Source: Bradyrhizobium nanningense (GTDB lineage Bacteria; Pseudomonadota; Alphaproteobacteria; Rhizobiales; Xanthobacteraceae). From it: a DNA stretch of 64,000 bases. The stretch's first letter is position 1. Each line of letters opens with the position of its first letter. The stretch covers positions 62,001 to 126,000 of the forward strand of contig NZ_LBJC01000080.1 in NCBI RefSeq assembly GCF_004114535.1. Direction: 5' to 3'. The position numbers were made by a program, and so were the translations under genes. Shown piece by piece: positions 8,713 to 16,338 of the stretch. The notes under the pieces are model-generated. The model saw only the letters and a list, made by a program, of their open reading frames with translations. It did no database searches and had not been told where the DNA came from.

Positions 8713-9377
8713 GCGACCGCGCTTCGTTTGCTGGGAGAATTGGCGAGAGAGCTCGCTCGTGCTTCGTATGTCGCAAGAAAATCTTCAATCCCGAGCTTGC
8801 GGAAATCAGGCAGAGCTTGCCGCAATTTGTCGTGATCCCAGTCCCACCAGGCCAGCCGCGCAAGCCGCCCGGCGATCTCTTCGGAGAATCGCCGCCGCAC
8901 GATTCGGGCCGGATTGCCGGCGACGATGGTGTAGGCCGGCACGTCCTTGGTGACGATGGCGCCGGCCGCGATCACCGCGCCGGTGCCGATGTTGCGGCCC
9001 GGCAACACGACCGCGCCATGGCCGATCCAGACGTCGTGGCCGATATCGACGTGATGCTGCCGCCGCCACTCGAAGAACTCGGTATCGTCGCTCTCGCCTT
9101 CGAAGTAGGCGCTCGAACGATAGGTGAAATGCGCCTGCGTCGCGCGGTGCATCGGATGATTGCCGGGATTGATGCGCGTCATCGCCGCGATCGAGCAGAA
9201 TTTTCCGATTGTACTGTAGGTGATCTGGGCGTCGTTCACGACATAGGAGTAATCGTCCATCGCCACTTCGTGCAGGATCGTGCGTGCGCCGACCTCGGTA
9301 TAGGCGCCGAGCCTGGTCTCGTGCAGCGTGGCCGAAGGATCGATGGTCGGCTGGACCGAAAGCGCTTTGGCGGCCAT
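8709..9377 (-). CDS. phosphonate-cluster acetyltransferase, left-handed beta-helix (LpxA-like)
   Basis: A 222-residue hexapeptide-repeat transferase of the xenobiotic/chloramphenicol acetyltransferase type found in phn clusters. Hexapeptide turns run from about residue 10 to 190. The typical core IGHDVWIGHGAVVLPG is followed by IVAGNPARIVRRRF. It may N-acetylate aminoalkylphosphonates, as E. coli PhnO does with an unrelated fold, which would widen the substrate range or protect the cell. I chose the ATG at 9377, which has CCGGAA upstream. An in-frame ATG at 9434 would lie inside the predicted Pho box and lacks a ribosome-binding site. It is first in the leftward unit with phnM copy 1 and DUF1045. 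Confidence 0.85.
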   Translation of the reverse strand: MAAKALSVQPTIDPSATLHETRLGAYTEVGARTILHEVAMDDYSYVVNDAQITYSTIGKFCSIAAMTRINPGNHPMHRATQAHFTYRSSAYFEGESDDTEFFEWRRQHHVDIGHDVWIGHGAVVLPGRNIGTGAVIAAGAIVTKDVPAYTIVAGNPARIVRRRFSEEIAGRLARLAWWDWDHDKLRQALPDFRKLGIEDFLATYEARASSLANSPSKRSAVA

Positions 9378-9421
9378 GTTGGTTCCGGATTGCGGGCGGG
9401 CGTTCCTCTTCGAGCGGCTTG

Positions 9422-9450
9422 ATGACGATGTCATGACGGGGCGATGACAG
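9422..9450 (-). promoter_or_regulatory. predicted PhoB-binding Pho box with three half-sites
   Basis: Read on the minus strand, the site is CTGTCAT-CGCC-CCGTCAT-GACA-TCGTCAT, three 7-base half-sites at exact 11-base spacing. The known Pho-box form is CTGTCAT repeated with a 4-base spacer. It lies 45 bases upstream of the acetyltransferase ATG, so the leftward unit should be induced by phosphate starvation. Confidence 0.8.
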
Positions 9451-9487
9451 GGGATGAGCTGCGTAGGATCGCCGCACCGCACAGCAC

Positions 9488-9505
9488 CTGTCACACAAGT
9501 GTTAA
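9488..9505 (+). promoter_or_regulatory. possible Pho box before phnC
   Basis: CTGTCAC-ACAA-GTGTTAA has one strong and one weak half-site at 11-base spacing. It ends 43 bases before the phnC start. The strong divergent Pho box next to it may also serve this promoter. The shared 170-base divergent region contains no PhnF-like dyad. Confidence 0.5.
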
Positions 9506-9548
9506 GCGCCGGCGTTAGCGGTTGGCTCCAGTTAATCTGGAGCGCTGC

Positions 9549-10358
9549 ATGCTGGTGGTGGAAGGTCTGACGTGTCGCTTCGGCGCGAAAGCCGCGGTGG
9601 ACGACGCATCGTTTCAAATTTCCCCCGGCGGCTTCGTCGGTGTGATCGGACGGTCCGGCGCCGGCAAATCGACGCTGCTGCGGAGCATCAACCGCCTGGT
9701 GACGCCGACCGAGGGCCGCATCCTGTTCGATCGCGTCGACGTCACCGCCTTGCGCGGCAGGGAGCTGCGGCAATGGCGGGCGCGATCGGCGATGATCTTC
9801 CAGCAGTTCAACCTGGTCGGCCGGCTCGATGTCCTTACCAACGTCCTGATGGGGCGCCTTGCTACGATGCCGGCCTGGCGCTCGCTGTCGCAAGTATGGC
9901 CCGAGCAGGACAAGGCGCTGGCGATGTCCGCGCTCGAACAGTTCGATATCGCATCGCTCGCTGCGCAGCGCGCCGACCAGCTCTCCGGTGGTCAGCAGCA
10001 ACGCGTCGCGATTGCCCGCGCCTTGGTGCAGCAACCCGACATCATCCTCGCCGACGAGCCGATCGCCTCGCTCGATCCGCGCAACACCAAGATCGTGATG
10101 GATGCGCTTTTGCGCATCAACAAGCATTTCGGCATCACCGTGCTCTGCAACCTGCATTCGCTGGATCTGGCGCGCAGCTATTGCGACCGCCTGATCGGCA
10201 TGGCGCAGGGGCGCGTGGTGTTCGACGGTGCACCGTCCGCGCTGACCGATCACGTCGCGCGCGAGCTCTACGATCTCGAAGCCGCCGATGTCATGGGCGG
10301 CATGCCTGTACCGGTGCCCGAGGGCGTCCCGGCGCTCGGAACGGCCGCGGCCGCCTGA
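9549..10358 (+). CDS. phnC: phosphonate ABC transporter, ATP-binding protein
   Basis: A 269-residue ABC ATPase that would power phosphonate uptake with PhnD and the two PhnE permeases. Walker A is GRSGAGKST (residues 34-42), the signature is LSGGQQQRVAIARAL, and Walker B is IILADEPIASLDP. The ATG at 9549 follows GGAG at six bases. An upstream in-frame TTG at 9522 has no ribosome-binding site. It is first in the rightward transporter unit, downstream of the divergent Pho-box region. Confidence 0.96.
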   Translation: MLVVEGLTCRFGAKAAVDDASFQISPGGFVGVIGRSGAGKSTLLRSINRLVTPTEGRILFDRVDVTALRGRELRQWRARSAMIFQQFNLVGRLDVLTNVLMGRLATMPAWRSLSQVWPEQDKALAMSALEQFDIASLAAQRADQLSGGQQQRVAIARALVQQPDIILADEPIASLDPRNTKIVMDALLRINKHFGITVLCNLHSLDLARSYCDRLIGMAQGRVVFDGAPSALTDHVARELYDLEAADVMGGMPVPVPEGVPALGTAAAA

Positions 10359-10432
10359 GCGAAATCCGTTTCGTTGCAAATCTTCGTTTCAAGTCTTTGC
10401 GTCAACCGACCTCAACAGATGAAGAGGATATC

Positions 10433-11368
10433 ATGATCACTCGCAGATTAGTTCTCGCCGGCGCCGCCGCGCTCGCGTTCACGGCCTCCGCTTCCGCCGA
10501 CGACTGGAAGGCCAAATATCCCGAGCTGACCTTCGCGGTCGTTCCGGCGGAAAACGCCTCCGGCGTCACCGAACGTTGGGCGCCGTTCGTGAGCTATCTC
10601 TCCAAGGAACTGGGCGTGAAGGTCACGCTGCGCATCGCCAACGACTATGCCGCTGTCATCGAGGGCCAGCGCGCCGGCAACATCCATATCGCCAGCTACG
10701 GCTCGGCCTCGTTCGCCCGCGCCCGCCTGACCGGCGTCAAGACCGATGCCTTCGCCAACGACATCAACGCCGATGGCTCGACCGGCTATTATTCGGTGTT
10801 CTTCGTCAAGGCGAGCAGCCCGTACAAGAGCGTCGATCAGCTCAAGGGCAAGAACCTCGGCCTGGTCGATCCGAACTCGACCTCGGGCAACAACGTGCCG
10901 CGCTTCGAGCTCGACAAGATGGGCATCCCCGATGCCGACGGCTATTTCAGCAAGGTCGTCTTCACCGGCAGCCACGAGAACGCAATGCTGGCGCTGTCGC
11001 AGGGGACGGTGGACGTTGCCGCCAACCAGTGGACCAGCGACGACGATTCCACGCTGGCGCAGATGCTGACCAAGGGCATGCTGAAGAACGCCGACGGCTC
11101 TGCGATGAAGAAGGACGACTTCCGCATCATCCACAAGTCGGCGCCGATCATCAACGGCCCCTATGCCTACAATTCCGACCTGCCGGAAGACGCCAAGGCG
11201 GCTATCGCCAAGGCGTTCTTCGACGCGCCGGCCAAGGACAAGGCCGCGTTCGATCGCCTCTCCGACGGCCAGAAGAAGGGTTTTCATCCCGCCACCACCA
11301 AGGACTGGGATGGCACCATCGAGCTGATCAAGTTCGTCGACGCGCTGCGTAAGAAGAAGGCGTCCTAA
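10433..11368 (+). CDS. phnD: phosphonate ABC transporter, periplasmic substrate-binding protein
   Basis: A 311-residue protein with a clear signal peptide: basic RR, a hydrophobic core, and cleavage expected after ASASA at residue 22. The mature part is a type-2 periplasmic binding protein of the PhnD family, with PENASGVTERWAPFVSYL near the N terminus and VDPNSTSGNNVPRFEL near residue 145, a typical PhnD ligand-binding loop (DPxSTSGxxxPxxxL). It captures phosphonates or phosphate esters in the periplasm for PhnE1/E2. The start has GAAGAGG upstream. A strong hairpin follows its stop before phnE1 and may keep its expression higher than that of the permeases. Confidence 0.96.
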   Translation: MITRRLVLAGAAALAFTASASADDWKAKYPELTFAVVPAENASGVTERWAPFVSYLSKELGVKVTLRIANDYAAVIEGQRAGNIHIASYGSASFARARLTGVKTDAFANDINADGSTGYYSVFFVKASSPYKSVDQLKGKNLGLVDPNSTSGNNVPRFELDKMGIPDADGYFSKVVFTGSHENAMLALSQGTVDVAANQWTSDDDSTLAQMLTKGMLKNADGSAMKKDDFRIIHKSAPIINGPYAYNSDLPEDAKAAIAKAFFDAPAKDKAAFDRLSDGQKKGFHPATTKDWDGTIELIKFVDALRKKKAS

Positions 11369-11387
11369 GTTTCGGGACGACGCACCT

Positions 11388-11419
11388 GGAGCCGGGTCGA
11401 TGAACCCGGCTCCTTCTTT
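11388..11419 (+). terminator. intra-operon hairpin between phnD and phnE1 (partial terminator or mRNA stabiliser)
   Basis: GGAGCCGGGT and ACCCGGCTCC form a perfect 10-base stem with a 6-base loop, followed by TTCTTT. It sits between genes that should be co-transcribed, so complete termination is unlikely. Attenuation or protection of the phnD message is the likely role. Confidence 0.65.
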
Positions 11420-11440
11420 GACCGGACCCATCCGAAGTCG

Positions 11441-12325
11441 ATGACAACAGCGGTTTCGATCCTACCCGAGCAGCAGCTCGCCGTGCTCAACGCTGCCTAT
11501 CGCCGGGCGGTCGGGCGCAGGCGGCTCCGCCTGCTAGGGGGAATCGCGATCGTCGCCGCGGCGCTGGTCCTCGCCGCGATCGGCGCGGAAGTGAATCTGC
11601 GCACGCTGTTCACCTATTTCGGCAATTTCGTCAGCTATTTCGACCGCATCCTCACACTCGACAGCGGCCAGCGCGTCTGGACCGATGCCGGCGAGTGGCT
11701 CTGGGGCTGGCGCAAATGGCTGAAGATGCTGGGCGAGACGCTGCTGATCAGCTACGTCGGCACGCTGATCGGCGCGACCTTCGCGTTTCTCCTGAACTTC
11801 TTCGCGGCGGAAAACACCTCGCCCGCGCCCTGGCTGCGCTTCGTCGTCCGGCGCCTGCTAGAATTCGCCCGTACCGTGCCCGGCATCGTGTTCGCCCTGA
11901 TCTTCGTGATCGCCTTCGGTCTCGGACCGATGGCGGGCGTGCTCGCTATCGCGATCCACTCCACCGGCGCGCTCGGAAAGCTGTTCTCGGAGATCGTCGA
12001 GAACGCCGACATGAAGCCGGTCGAGGGCATCCGCTCGACCGGCGCGAGCTGGCTCTCCTGCATGCGCTTCGCCGTCGTGCCGCAGGTGACGGCGGGCTAT
12101 GCCAGCTACGCGCTGCTGCGCTTCGAGATCAACGTCCGCGAGGCCTCGGTGATGGGATTCGTCGGCGCCGGCGGCATCGGCCAGGAGCTCGTCGTCGCCA
12201 TCCGCAAATTCTACTATTCGGACGTCAGCGCCATCCTGCTCACCATCATCGTCACGGTCTTCATCATCGACATCACCACCGGCTGGCTGCGCAGCCACCT
12301 GTTCGGCAAGGAGGCGCGGACGTGA
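11441..12325 (+). CDS. phnE: phosphonate ABC transporter permease 1
   Basis: A 294-residue inner-membrane permease with about six membrane helices after a cytoplasmic N-terminal stretch. The EAA-loop region that contacts PhnC is ENADMKPVEGIRSTGASW around residue 200, followed by VMGFVGAGGIGQEL. It pairs with the second permease to form the channel. Its stop codon overlaps the GTG start of the next gene (GTGA). Two phnE genes in tandem are common in rhizobia. Confidence 0.94.
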   Translation: MTTAVSILPEQQLAVLNAAYRRAVGRRRLRLLGGIAIVAAALVLAAIGAEVNLRTLFTYFGNFVSYFDRILTLDSGQRVWTDAGEWLWGWRKWLKMLGETLLISYVGTLIGATFAFLLNFFAAENTSPAPWLRFVVRRLLEFARTVPGIVFALIFVIAFGLGPMAGVLAIAIHSTGALGKLFSEIVENADMKPVEGIRSTGASWLSCMRFAVVPQVTAGYASYALLRFEINVREASVMGFVGAGGIGQELVVAIRKFYYSDVSAILLTIIVTVFIIDITTGWLRSHLFGKEART

Positions 12326-13167
12326 CGCCGCGAGAGGTCGATCCACGAGAGCTTCGCGCGCGCTACCCCGACGTGTTCGACCGGCCGGCGTCCGCGCGGC
12401 TCGCCATGCCGGCGATGATCGTCGCGGCGTTCGCGCTCCTCATTTACGGCCTCGTCGATCTCGACTTCTCGCCGTCGCGGTTCTTCGCAGGACTCAGCCA
12501 GCTCGGCTGGATCACATTGATGATGATTCCGCCCGATCCCGGCTCGTCGCTGCCGATCTATCTGAAGGCGCTTGGCGAGACGCTGTCGATCGCGCTGCTG
12601 GGGACGACGCTGGCCGCGGTGTTCGCGCTCCCCGTCAGCCTGCTGGCCGCGCGCAACATCATACCCTCGCAGATCCTGCGTTTTCCCGTGCGGCGCTTCC
12701 TGGATTCGATCCGCGGCGTCGACACCCTGATCTGGGCGCTGGTGTGGATCAACGTGGTCGGGCTCGGCCCGTTCGCCGGAGTCCTCGCCATCGCGGTGTC
12801 GGATTTCGGTGCGTTCGGAAAGCTGTTCTCGGAGGCGATCGAGGGGGCCGACCAGAAGCAGGTCGAGGGCATCCGCGCCTCCGGCGGCAGCCCGCTGCAC
12901 GAGATCCGTTTCGGCCTGTTGCCGCAGGTACTGCCTGTCATCGCCGGCCAGGTGCTCTATTTCATTGAATCCAACACGCGTTCGGCCACCATCATCGGCA
13001 TCGTCGGCGCTGGCGGCATCGGCCTGCAACTCGCCGAGCAGATTCGCGTGCTGGAATGGCAGAAAGTGTCGTTCCTGATCCTGATGATTTTGGTTGCGGT
13101 CGCCGCGATCGATTTCATCTCGGGCAAGCTGCGGTTCGCGATCATCGGGCGAAGGGCTGTGGCGTAG
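12322..13167 (+). CDS. phnE: phosphonate ABC transporter permease 2
   Basis: A 281-residue permease homologous to its neighbour. The EAA loop reads EGADQKQVEGIRASGGSP, followed by IIGIVGAGGIGLQL. The GTG start overlaps the upstream stop and has AAGGAGG at 12308-12314, so translation is coupled. It is the last gene of the transporter unit. A dispersed palindrome follows before the convergent phnF. Confidence 0.93.
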   Translation: MTPREVDPRELRARYPDVFDRPASARLAMPAMIVAAFALLIYGLVDLDFSPSRFFAGLSQLGWITLMMIPPDPGSSLPIYLKALGETLSIALLGTTLAAVFALPVSLLAARNIIPSQILRFPVRRFLDSIRGVDTLIWALVWINVVGLGPFAGVLAIAVSDFGAFGKLFSEAIEGADQKQVEGIRASGGSPLHEIRFGLLPQVLPVIAGQVLYFIESNTRSATIIGIVGAGGIGLQLAEQIRVLEWQKVSFLILMILVAVAAIDFISGKLRFAIIGRRAVA

Positions 13168-13180
13168 AAGATTCTCTCCG

Positions 13181-13266
13181 CGTCATGGCCGGGCTTGTCC
13201 CGGCCATCCACGTTCTTCTGTTGGAACTTTAAGACGTGGATGCCCGGGACAAGCCCGGGCATGACG
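13181..13266. repeat. dispersed palindromic repeat, CGTCATGGCCGGGCTTGTCC family
   Basis: The left arm CGTCATGGCCGGGCTTGTCC pairs with CCGGGACAAGCCCGGGCATG on the right with few mismatches. The centre is ATCCACGTTCTTCTG...AAGACGTGGAT. This repeat type is common in Bradyrhizobium genomes as I remember them. It lies between convergent phnE2 and phnF and could block read-through. Confidence 0.75.
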
Positions 13267-13292
13267 AAATTGCGGAGCCGGCGCAGCCCACC

Positions 13293-14021
13293 CTACGACT
13301 CCACCAGAAACTCCACCCGCTCCGCCGCGAAGCGGGAATGCTTGGTCATCAGCGGCTTGCCCTGGAGATCGTGGTCGGTGGCGTCGACCACCAGGATCGG
13401 GCGTCCGAGCGCGAGATCCAGCCGGGCCGCGTCGGTGGCGTCCACGATGCCGGCGGTAATCCGGGTCGCGCCGCGGCGATAGTCGCGCACGCCATAATGC
13501 GCGAGCAGTTTCGTCATTGAGCGCGTCGCCGCGAACACCGCCCCCGCATTCGGAAACAGTTCGGCCGACAGCCAGGTGGTGGAGACGCAGATGGGGGTGC
13601 GGTCGGCGAGGCGGATCGCCTCGATCCGCACCAGGGGCGCACCGGCTTTCAAGCCGAGCTCGCGCGCCAGCTCGCGGGTGGCGACATCGTCGCAGGCCTC
13701 GATCAACTGGCCGCGCGGCTCGCGGCCGCCGGCCCCGACGATCTCGGAGAAACGGGTGCGCGAGCGTAAGGGATAGGCGAGCTTCTGCGCCTCGACATAG
13801 GTGCCGCTGCCACGCTCGGCCCGCACCAGGCCGCGCTCGGCAAGGGCTGCGAGCGCGCGTCGCACGGTGTGGCGGTTGACGCGATAGGTTTCGGCGATCT
13901 CCATCTCGCCCGGCAATTTGTCGCCGGCGGCAAAGCGGCCATCGGCGATGCCGCGCTCGATGCCGTCGGCAACGAGGCGCCACAGCGCGACGCCGGACGA
14001 CGCAGTGTCTTGCATGCTCAT
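13293..14021 (-). CDS. phnF: phosphonate-lyase operon regulator, GntR/HutC family
   Basis: A 242-residue GntR-type repressor. The winged helix is in the first 80 residues (GDKLPGEMEIAETYRVNRHT, then RRALAALAERGLV). It is followed by a UTRA ligand-binding domain of the HutC subfamily to the C terminus. It is divergent from phnG, and a perfect dyad with HutC-type half-sites lies between them, so it most likely represses the lyase unit and itself until a phosphonate-derived ligand binds. The ligand is unknown. Confidence 0.93.
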   Translation of the reverse strand: MSMQDTASSGVALWRLVADGIERGIADGRFAAGDKLPGEMEIAETYRVNRHTVRRALAALAERGLVRAERGSGTYVEAQKLAYPLRSRTRFSEIVGAGGREPRGQLIEACDDVATRELARELGLKAGAPLVRIEAIRLADRTPICVSTTWLSAELFPNAGAVFAATRSMTKLLAHYGVRDYRRGATRITAGIVDATDAARLDLALGRPILVVDATDHDLQGKPLMTKHSRFAAERVEFLVES

Positions 14022-14054
14022 ATCGCCGGTCAGCCTAGCCCAGAAATCACGGCT

Positions 14055-14072
14055 TTGTCACGAAACAGTCAT
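14055..14072 (+). promoter_or_regulatory. predicted Pho box before phnG
   Basis: TTGTCAC-GAAA-CAGTCAT has two good half-sites at 11-base spacing. A weaker third (AAATCAC) lies 11 bases further upstream. It lies 70 bases before phnG and 34 bases before the phnF start codon, so it may act on either side. Confidence 0.7.
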
Positions 14073-14085
14073 GGCGCGCCCGTAT

Positions 14086-14113
14086 GAAGTTGTCTATTAT
14101 CATAGACAACTTC
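14086..14113. promoter_or_regulatory. probable PhnF operator
   Basis: GAAGTTGTCTAT and ATAGACAACTTC form a perfect 12-base inverted repeat with a TATC spacer, between phnF and phnG and 28 bases before the phnG start. GTCTAT/ATAGAC half-sites fit the HutC-type consensus. It sits just downstream of the Pho box, where a bound repressor would block the activated promoter. Confidence 0.8.
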
Positions 14114-14141
14114 GGCGCGGCAAGTTCTGTCAAGAGGTTCG

Positions 14142-14618
14142 GTGGATCGGGTGACCCAGCAAAGCAACCAGCAAACCCAGCGCAGGGCCGCCATGGCCGT
14201 GCTGGCGCACGCGGAGGCGGGCGAGATCGCCGCCCGCCTCCGCGACTTGGCTCTGGATTTGGCCCTGCCGGCCCATCAGGATTTGCGTGCGCCGGAAAAC
14301 GGCCTCGTCATGCTGCGCGGCCGGGTCGGCGGCGACGGCGCCCCCTTCAACCTCGGCGAAGCCACGGTGTCCCGCGCGGCCGTGAGGCTTGCAAGCGGCG
14401 AGGTCGGCTTCGGCTACACGCTCGGGCGGAACAGTGAGAAGGCGCGGTTGATCGCGCTGTGCGATGCGCTGGTGCAATCCCCAGATTTTGGTGCGGCCAT
14501 CGAGCGCGACGTAATCGCCCCGTTGCGCGAGCAGCTTATGATTCGCCGCAAGCAGGCGGCGGCCGAGACCGCCGCGACGAAAGTTGATTTCTACACCATG
14601 GTGCGCGGTGAGGGGTGA
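14142..14618 (+). CDS. phnG: C-P lyase complex subunit PhnG
   Basis: A 158-residue PhnG, part of the PhnG2H2I2J2 core that attaches phosphonate to ribose and cleaves the C-P bond. The family pattern is clear: RRAAMAVLAHAEAGEIAARL near the start, FNLGEATVSRAAVRL in the middle, GRNSEKARLIALCDAL, and the C-terminal KVDFYTMVRGE. The start is GTG with AGAGG four bases upstream. Another in-frame GTG three codons on has poorer spacing. It is first in the phnGHIJKLMN unit, under the Pho box and PhnF operator. Confidence 0.95.
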   Translation: MDRVTQQSNQQTQRRAAMAVLAHAEAGEIAARLRDLALDLALPAHQDLRAPENGLVMLRGRVGGDGAPFNLGEATVSRAAVRLASGEVGFGYTLGRNSEKARLIALCDALVQSPDFGAAIERDVIAPLREQLMIRRKQAAAETAATKVDFYTMVRGEG

Positions 14619-14622
14619 GATC

Positions 14623-15231
14623 ATGACCACGATTGCGGAATTGCCGCCGGGCTTCGCCGACAAGGTGCTGTCGGCGCAATCGACCTTTCGCTCGGTGATG
14701 GACGCGATGGCGCGGCCCGGCTCGGTCCAGCGCATCGTGCCGGGAGCGGGGGCGCCAGAGCCGATGATGCGCGGCACCGCGGCGATCGCGCTGACGCTGT
14801 TCGACCACGACACGCCGCTCTGGCTTGACGCGCGGATGGCGGCGATCTCGGATATCGTGAAATGGCTGAAATTCCACACCGGCGCGCCGGTGGTGCAGGA
14901 TTGCTCGATCGCGAGTTTTGCGCTGATCAGCGACGGCGCCTTGCTGCCGGCGCTGGAGCGCTTCGCGCTCGGCATCAGCGAATATCCGGATCGCTCGACG
15001 ACGGTGATCCTGCAGGTCGAGAGCCTCGAATCAGGTCGCCCCTTCGAGCTGCGCGGACCCGGAATCGACGGCACCGCGACGCTTCAGGCGTCGATCAAGC
15101 CCTTCGATCTGTTCGAGCGCCTGCATGTCAACGAGGCGCTGTTTCCGCGCGGCATCGATGCCGTGCTGGTCGCCGATGATGCCGTGGTCGCGATCCCCCG
15201 CACCACGCGCGTCGTGAGCAAGGGAAGCTGA
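14623..15231 (+). CDS. phnH: C-P lyase complex subunit PhnH
   Basis: A 202-residue subunit of the C-P lyase core, forming part of the central dimeric axis with PhnG, PhnI and PhnJ. Recognised from LPPGFADKVLSAQSTFRSVM at the N terminus, DHDTPLWLD near residue 65, and FDLFERLHVNEALFPRGID near the C terminus. The ATG lies four bases after the phnG stop and is preceded by GAGGGGTGAG, so the genes are translationally close. Length is normal. Confidence 0.95.
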   Translation: MTTIAELPPGFADKVLSAQSTFRSVMDAMARPGSVQRIVPGAGAPEPMMRGTAAIALTLFDHDTPLWLDARMAAISDIVKWLKFHTGAPVVQDCSIASFALISDGALLPALERFALGISEYPDRSTTVILQVESLESGRPFELRGPGIDGTATLQASIKPFDLFERLHVNEALFPRGIDAVLVADDAVVAIPRTTRVVSKGS

Positions 15232-15234
15232 AGC

Positions 15235-16338
15235 ATGTATGTCGCAGTCAAAGGCGGCGAACGCGCCATCGAGAACGCCCATCGCCTGCTCGCCCACAAG
15301 CGACGCGGCGACCAAAGCGTTGCGGAGGTCACGCTCGACCAGATCTCCGAGCAGCTTGGCCTCGCCGTGGACCGCGTCATGAGCGAAGGCTCGCTCTATG
15401 ATCGCGAGCTTGCGGCGCTCGCGATCAAGCAGGCGCGCGGCGATCTGATCGAGGCGATCTTCCTGGTCCGCGCCTTCCGCGCCACGCTGCCGCGTTTTGG
15501 CGCGAGCGAGCCGGTCGACACCGGCGCGATGCGCGTGCAGCGGCGGGTGTCCTCGACCTTCAAGGACATTCCGGGTGGCCAGATCCTCGGGCCGACCTTC
15601 GACTATACCCACCGCCTGCTCGATCCCTCGCTTGCGCAGGGCTTTGCGCCGGAGGCACCCGCCACGGCCGATGCATCCACGGCGCCGACGCCGCGCGTGA
15701 CGGACATTCTCGGCCGCGATGGCTTGATCGAATCCTCGCCGCAGGCCGAGGAGGGCGCCGGCGTCGGCGATCTCACCCGCGAGCCGCTGAACTTCCCGGC
15801 CGGCCGCGACCTGCGGCTGCAGAACCTCGCGCGCGGCGACGAGGGATTTCTGCTGGCGATGGGCTATTCCACCCAGCGCGGCTATGGCCGCAACCATCCC
15901 TTTGCCGGCGAGATCCGCTTCGGCGAGGTCGAGGTGGAATTTTTCGCGGAAGACGCCGGCTTCGCCGTGCCGCTCGGTTCGATCGAGCTGACCGAGTGCC
16001 AGATGGTCAACCAGTTCAAGGGCTCCGCGACCGAAGCGCCGTGCTTCACCCGCGGCTATGGCCTCGCCTTCGGCCAGAGCGAGCGCAAGACCATGTCGAT
16101 GGCGCTGGTCGACCGCGCGCTGCGGGGCCGCGAGCTCGGCGAGGAGGTGCGTGCGCCCGCGCAGGACGAGGAATTCGTGATGTCGCATTCGGACAACGTC
16201 CAGGCGACCGGCTTCGTCGAGCATCTCAAGCTGCCGCATTATGTCGACTTCCAGTCCGAGCTCGGCCTGCTGCGCAAGCTGCGGAAAGAGTTCGCCGATG
16301 CCCAAACGCCCGATGCCATGAAGGAGGCCGCGGAATGA
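15235..16338 (+). CDS. phnI: C-P lyase complex subunit PhnI
   Basis: A 367-residue PhnI. In the pathway it transfers the phosphonate to the 1-position of ribose from ATP, displacing adenine, with help from PhnG, PhnH and PhnL. Conserved segments are MYVAVKGGERAIENAHRLL at the start, SDNVQATGFVEHLKLPHYVD near the end, and YSTQRGYGRNHPFAGEIR in the middle. The start lies three bases after the phnH stop. Its stop overlaps the phnJ start as ATGA. Confidence 0.96.
   Translation: MYVAVKGGERAIENAHRLLAHKRRGDQSVAEVTLDQISEQLGLAVDRVMSEGSLYDRELAALAIKQARGDLIEAIFLVRAFRATLPRFGASEPVDTGAMRVQRRVSSTFKDIPGGQILGPTFDYTHRLLDPSLAQGFAPEAPATADASTAPTPRVTDILGRDGLIESSPQAEEGAGVGDLTREPLNFPAGRDLRLQNLARGDEGFLLAMGYSTQRGYGRNHPFAGEIRFGEVEVEFFAEDAGFAVPLGSIELTECQMVNQFKGSATEAPCFTRGYGLAFGQSERKTMSMALVDRALRGRELGEEVRAPAQDEEFVMSHSDNVQATGFVEHLKLPHYVDFQSELGLLRKLRKEFADAQTPDAMKEAAE

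Noticed and set aside
9522..9548. Upstream TTG start for phnC
   Set aside because: No ribosome-binding site, and the ATG at 9549 has GGAG at good spacing and matches normal PhnC length.
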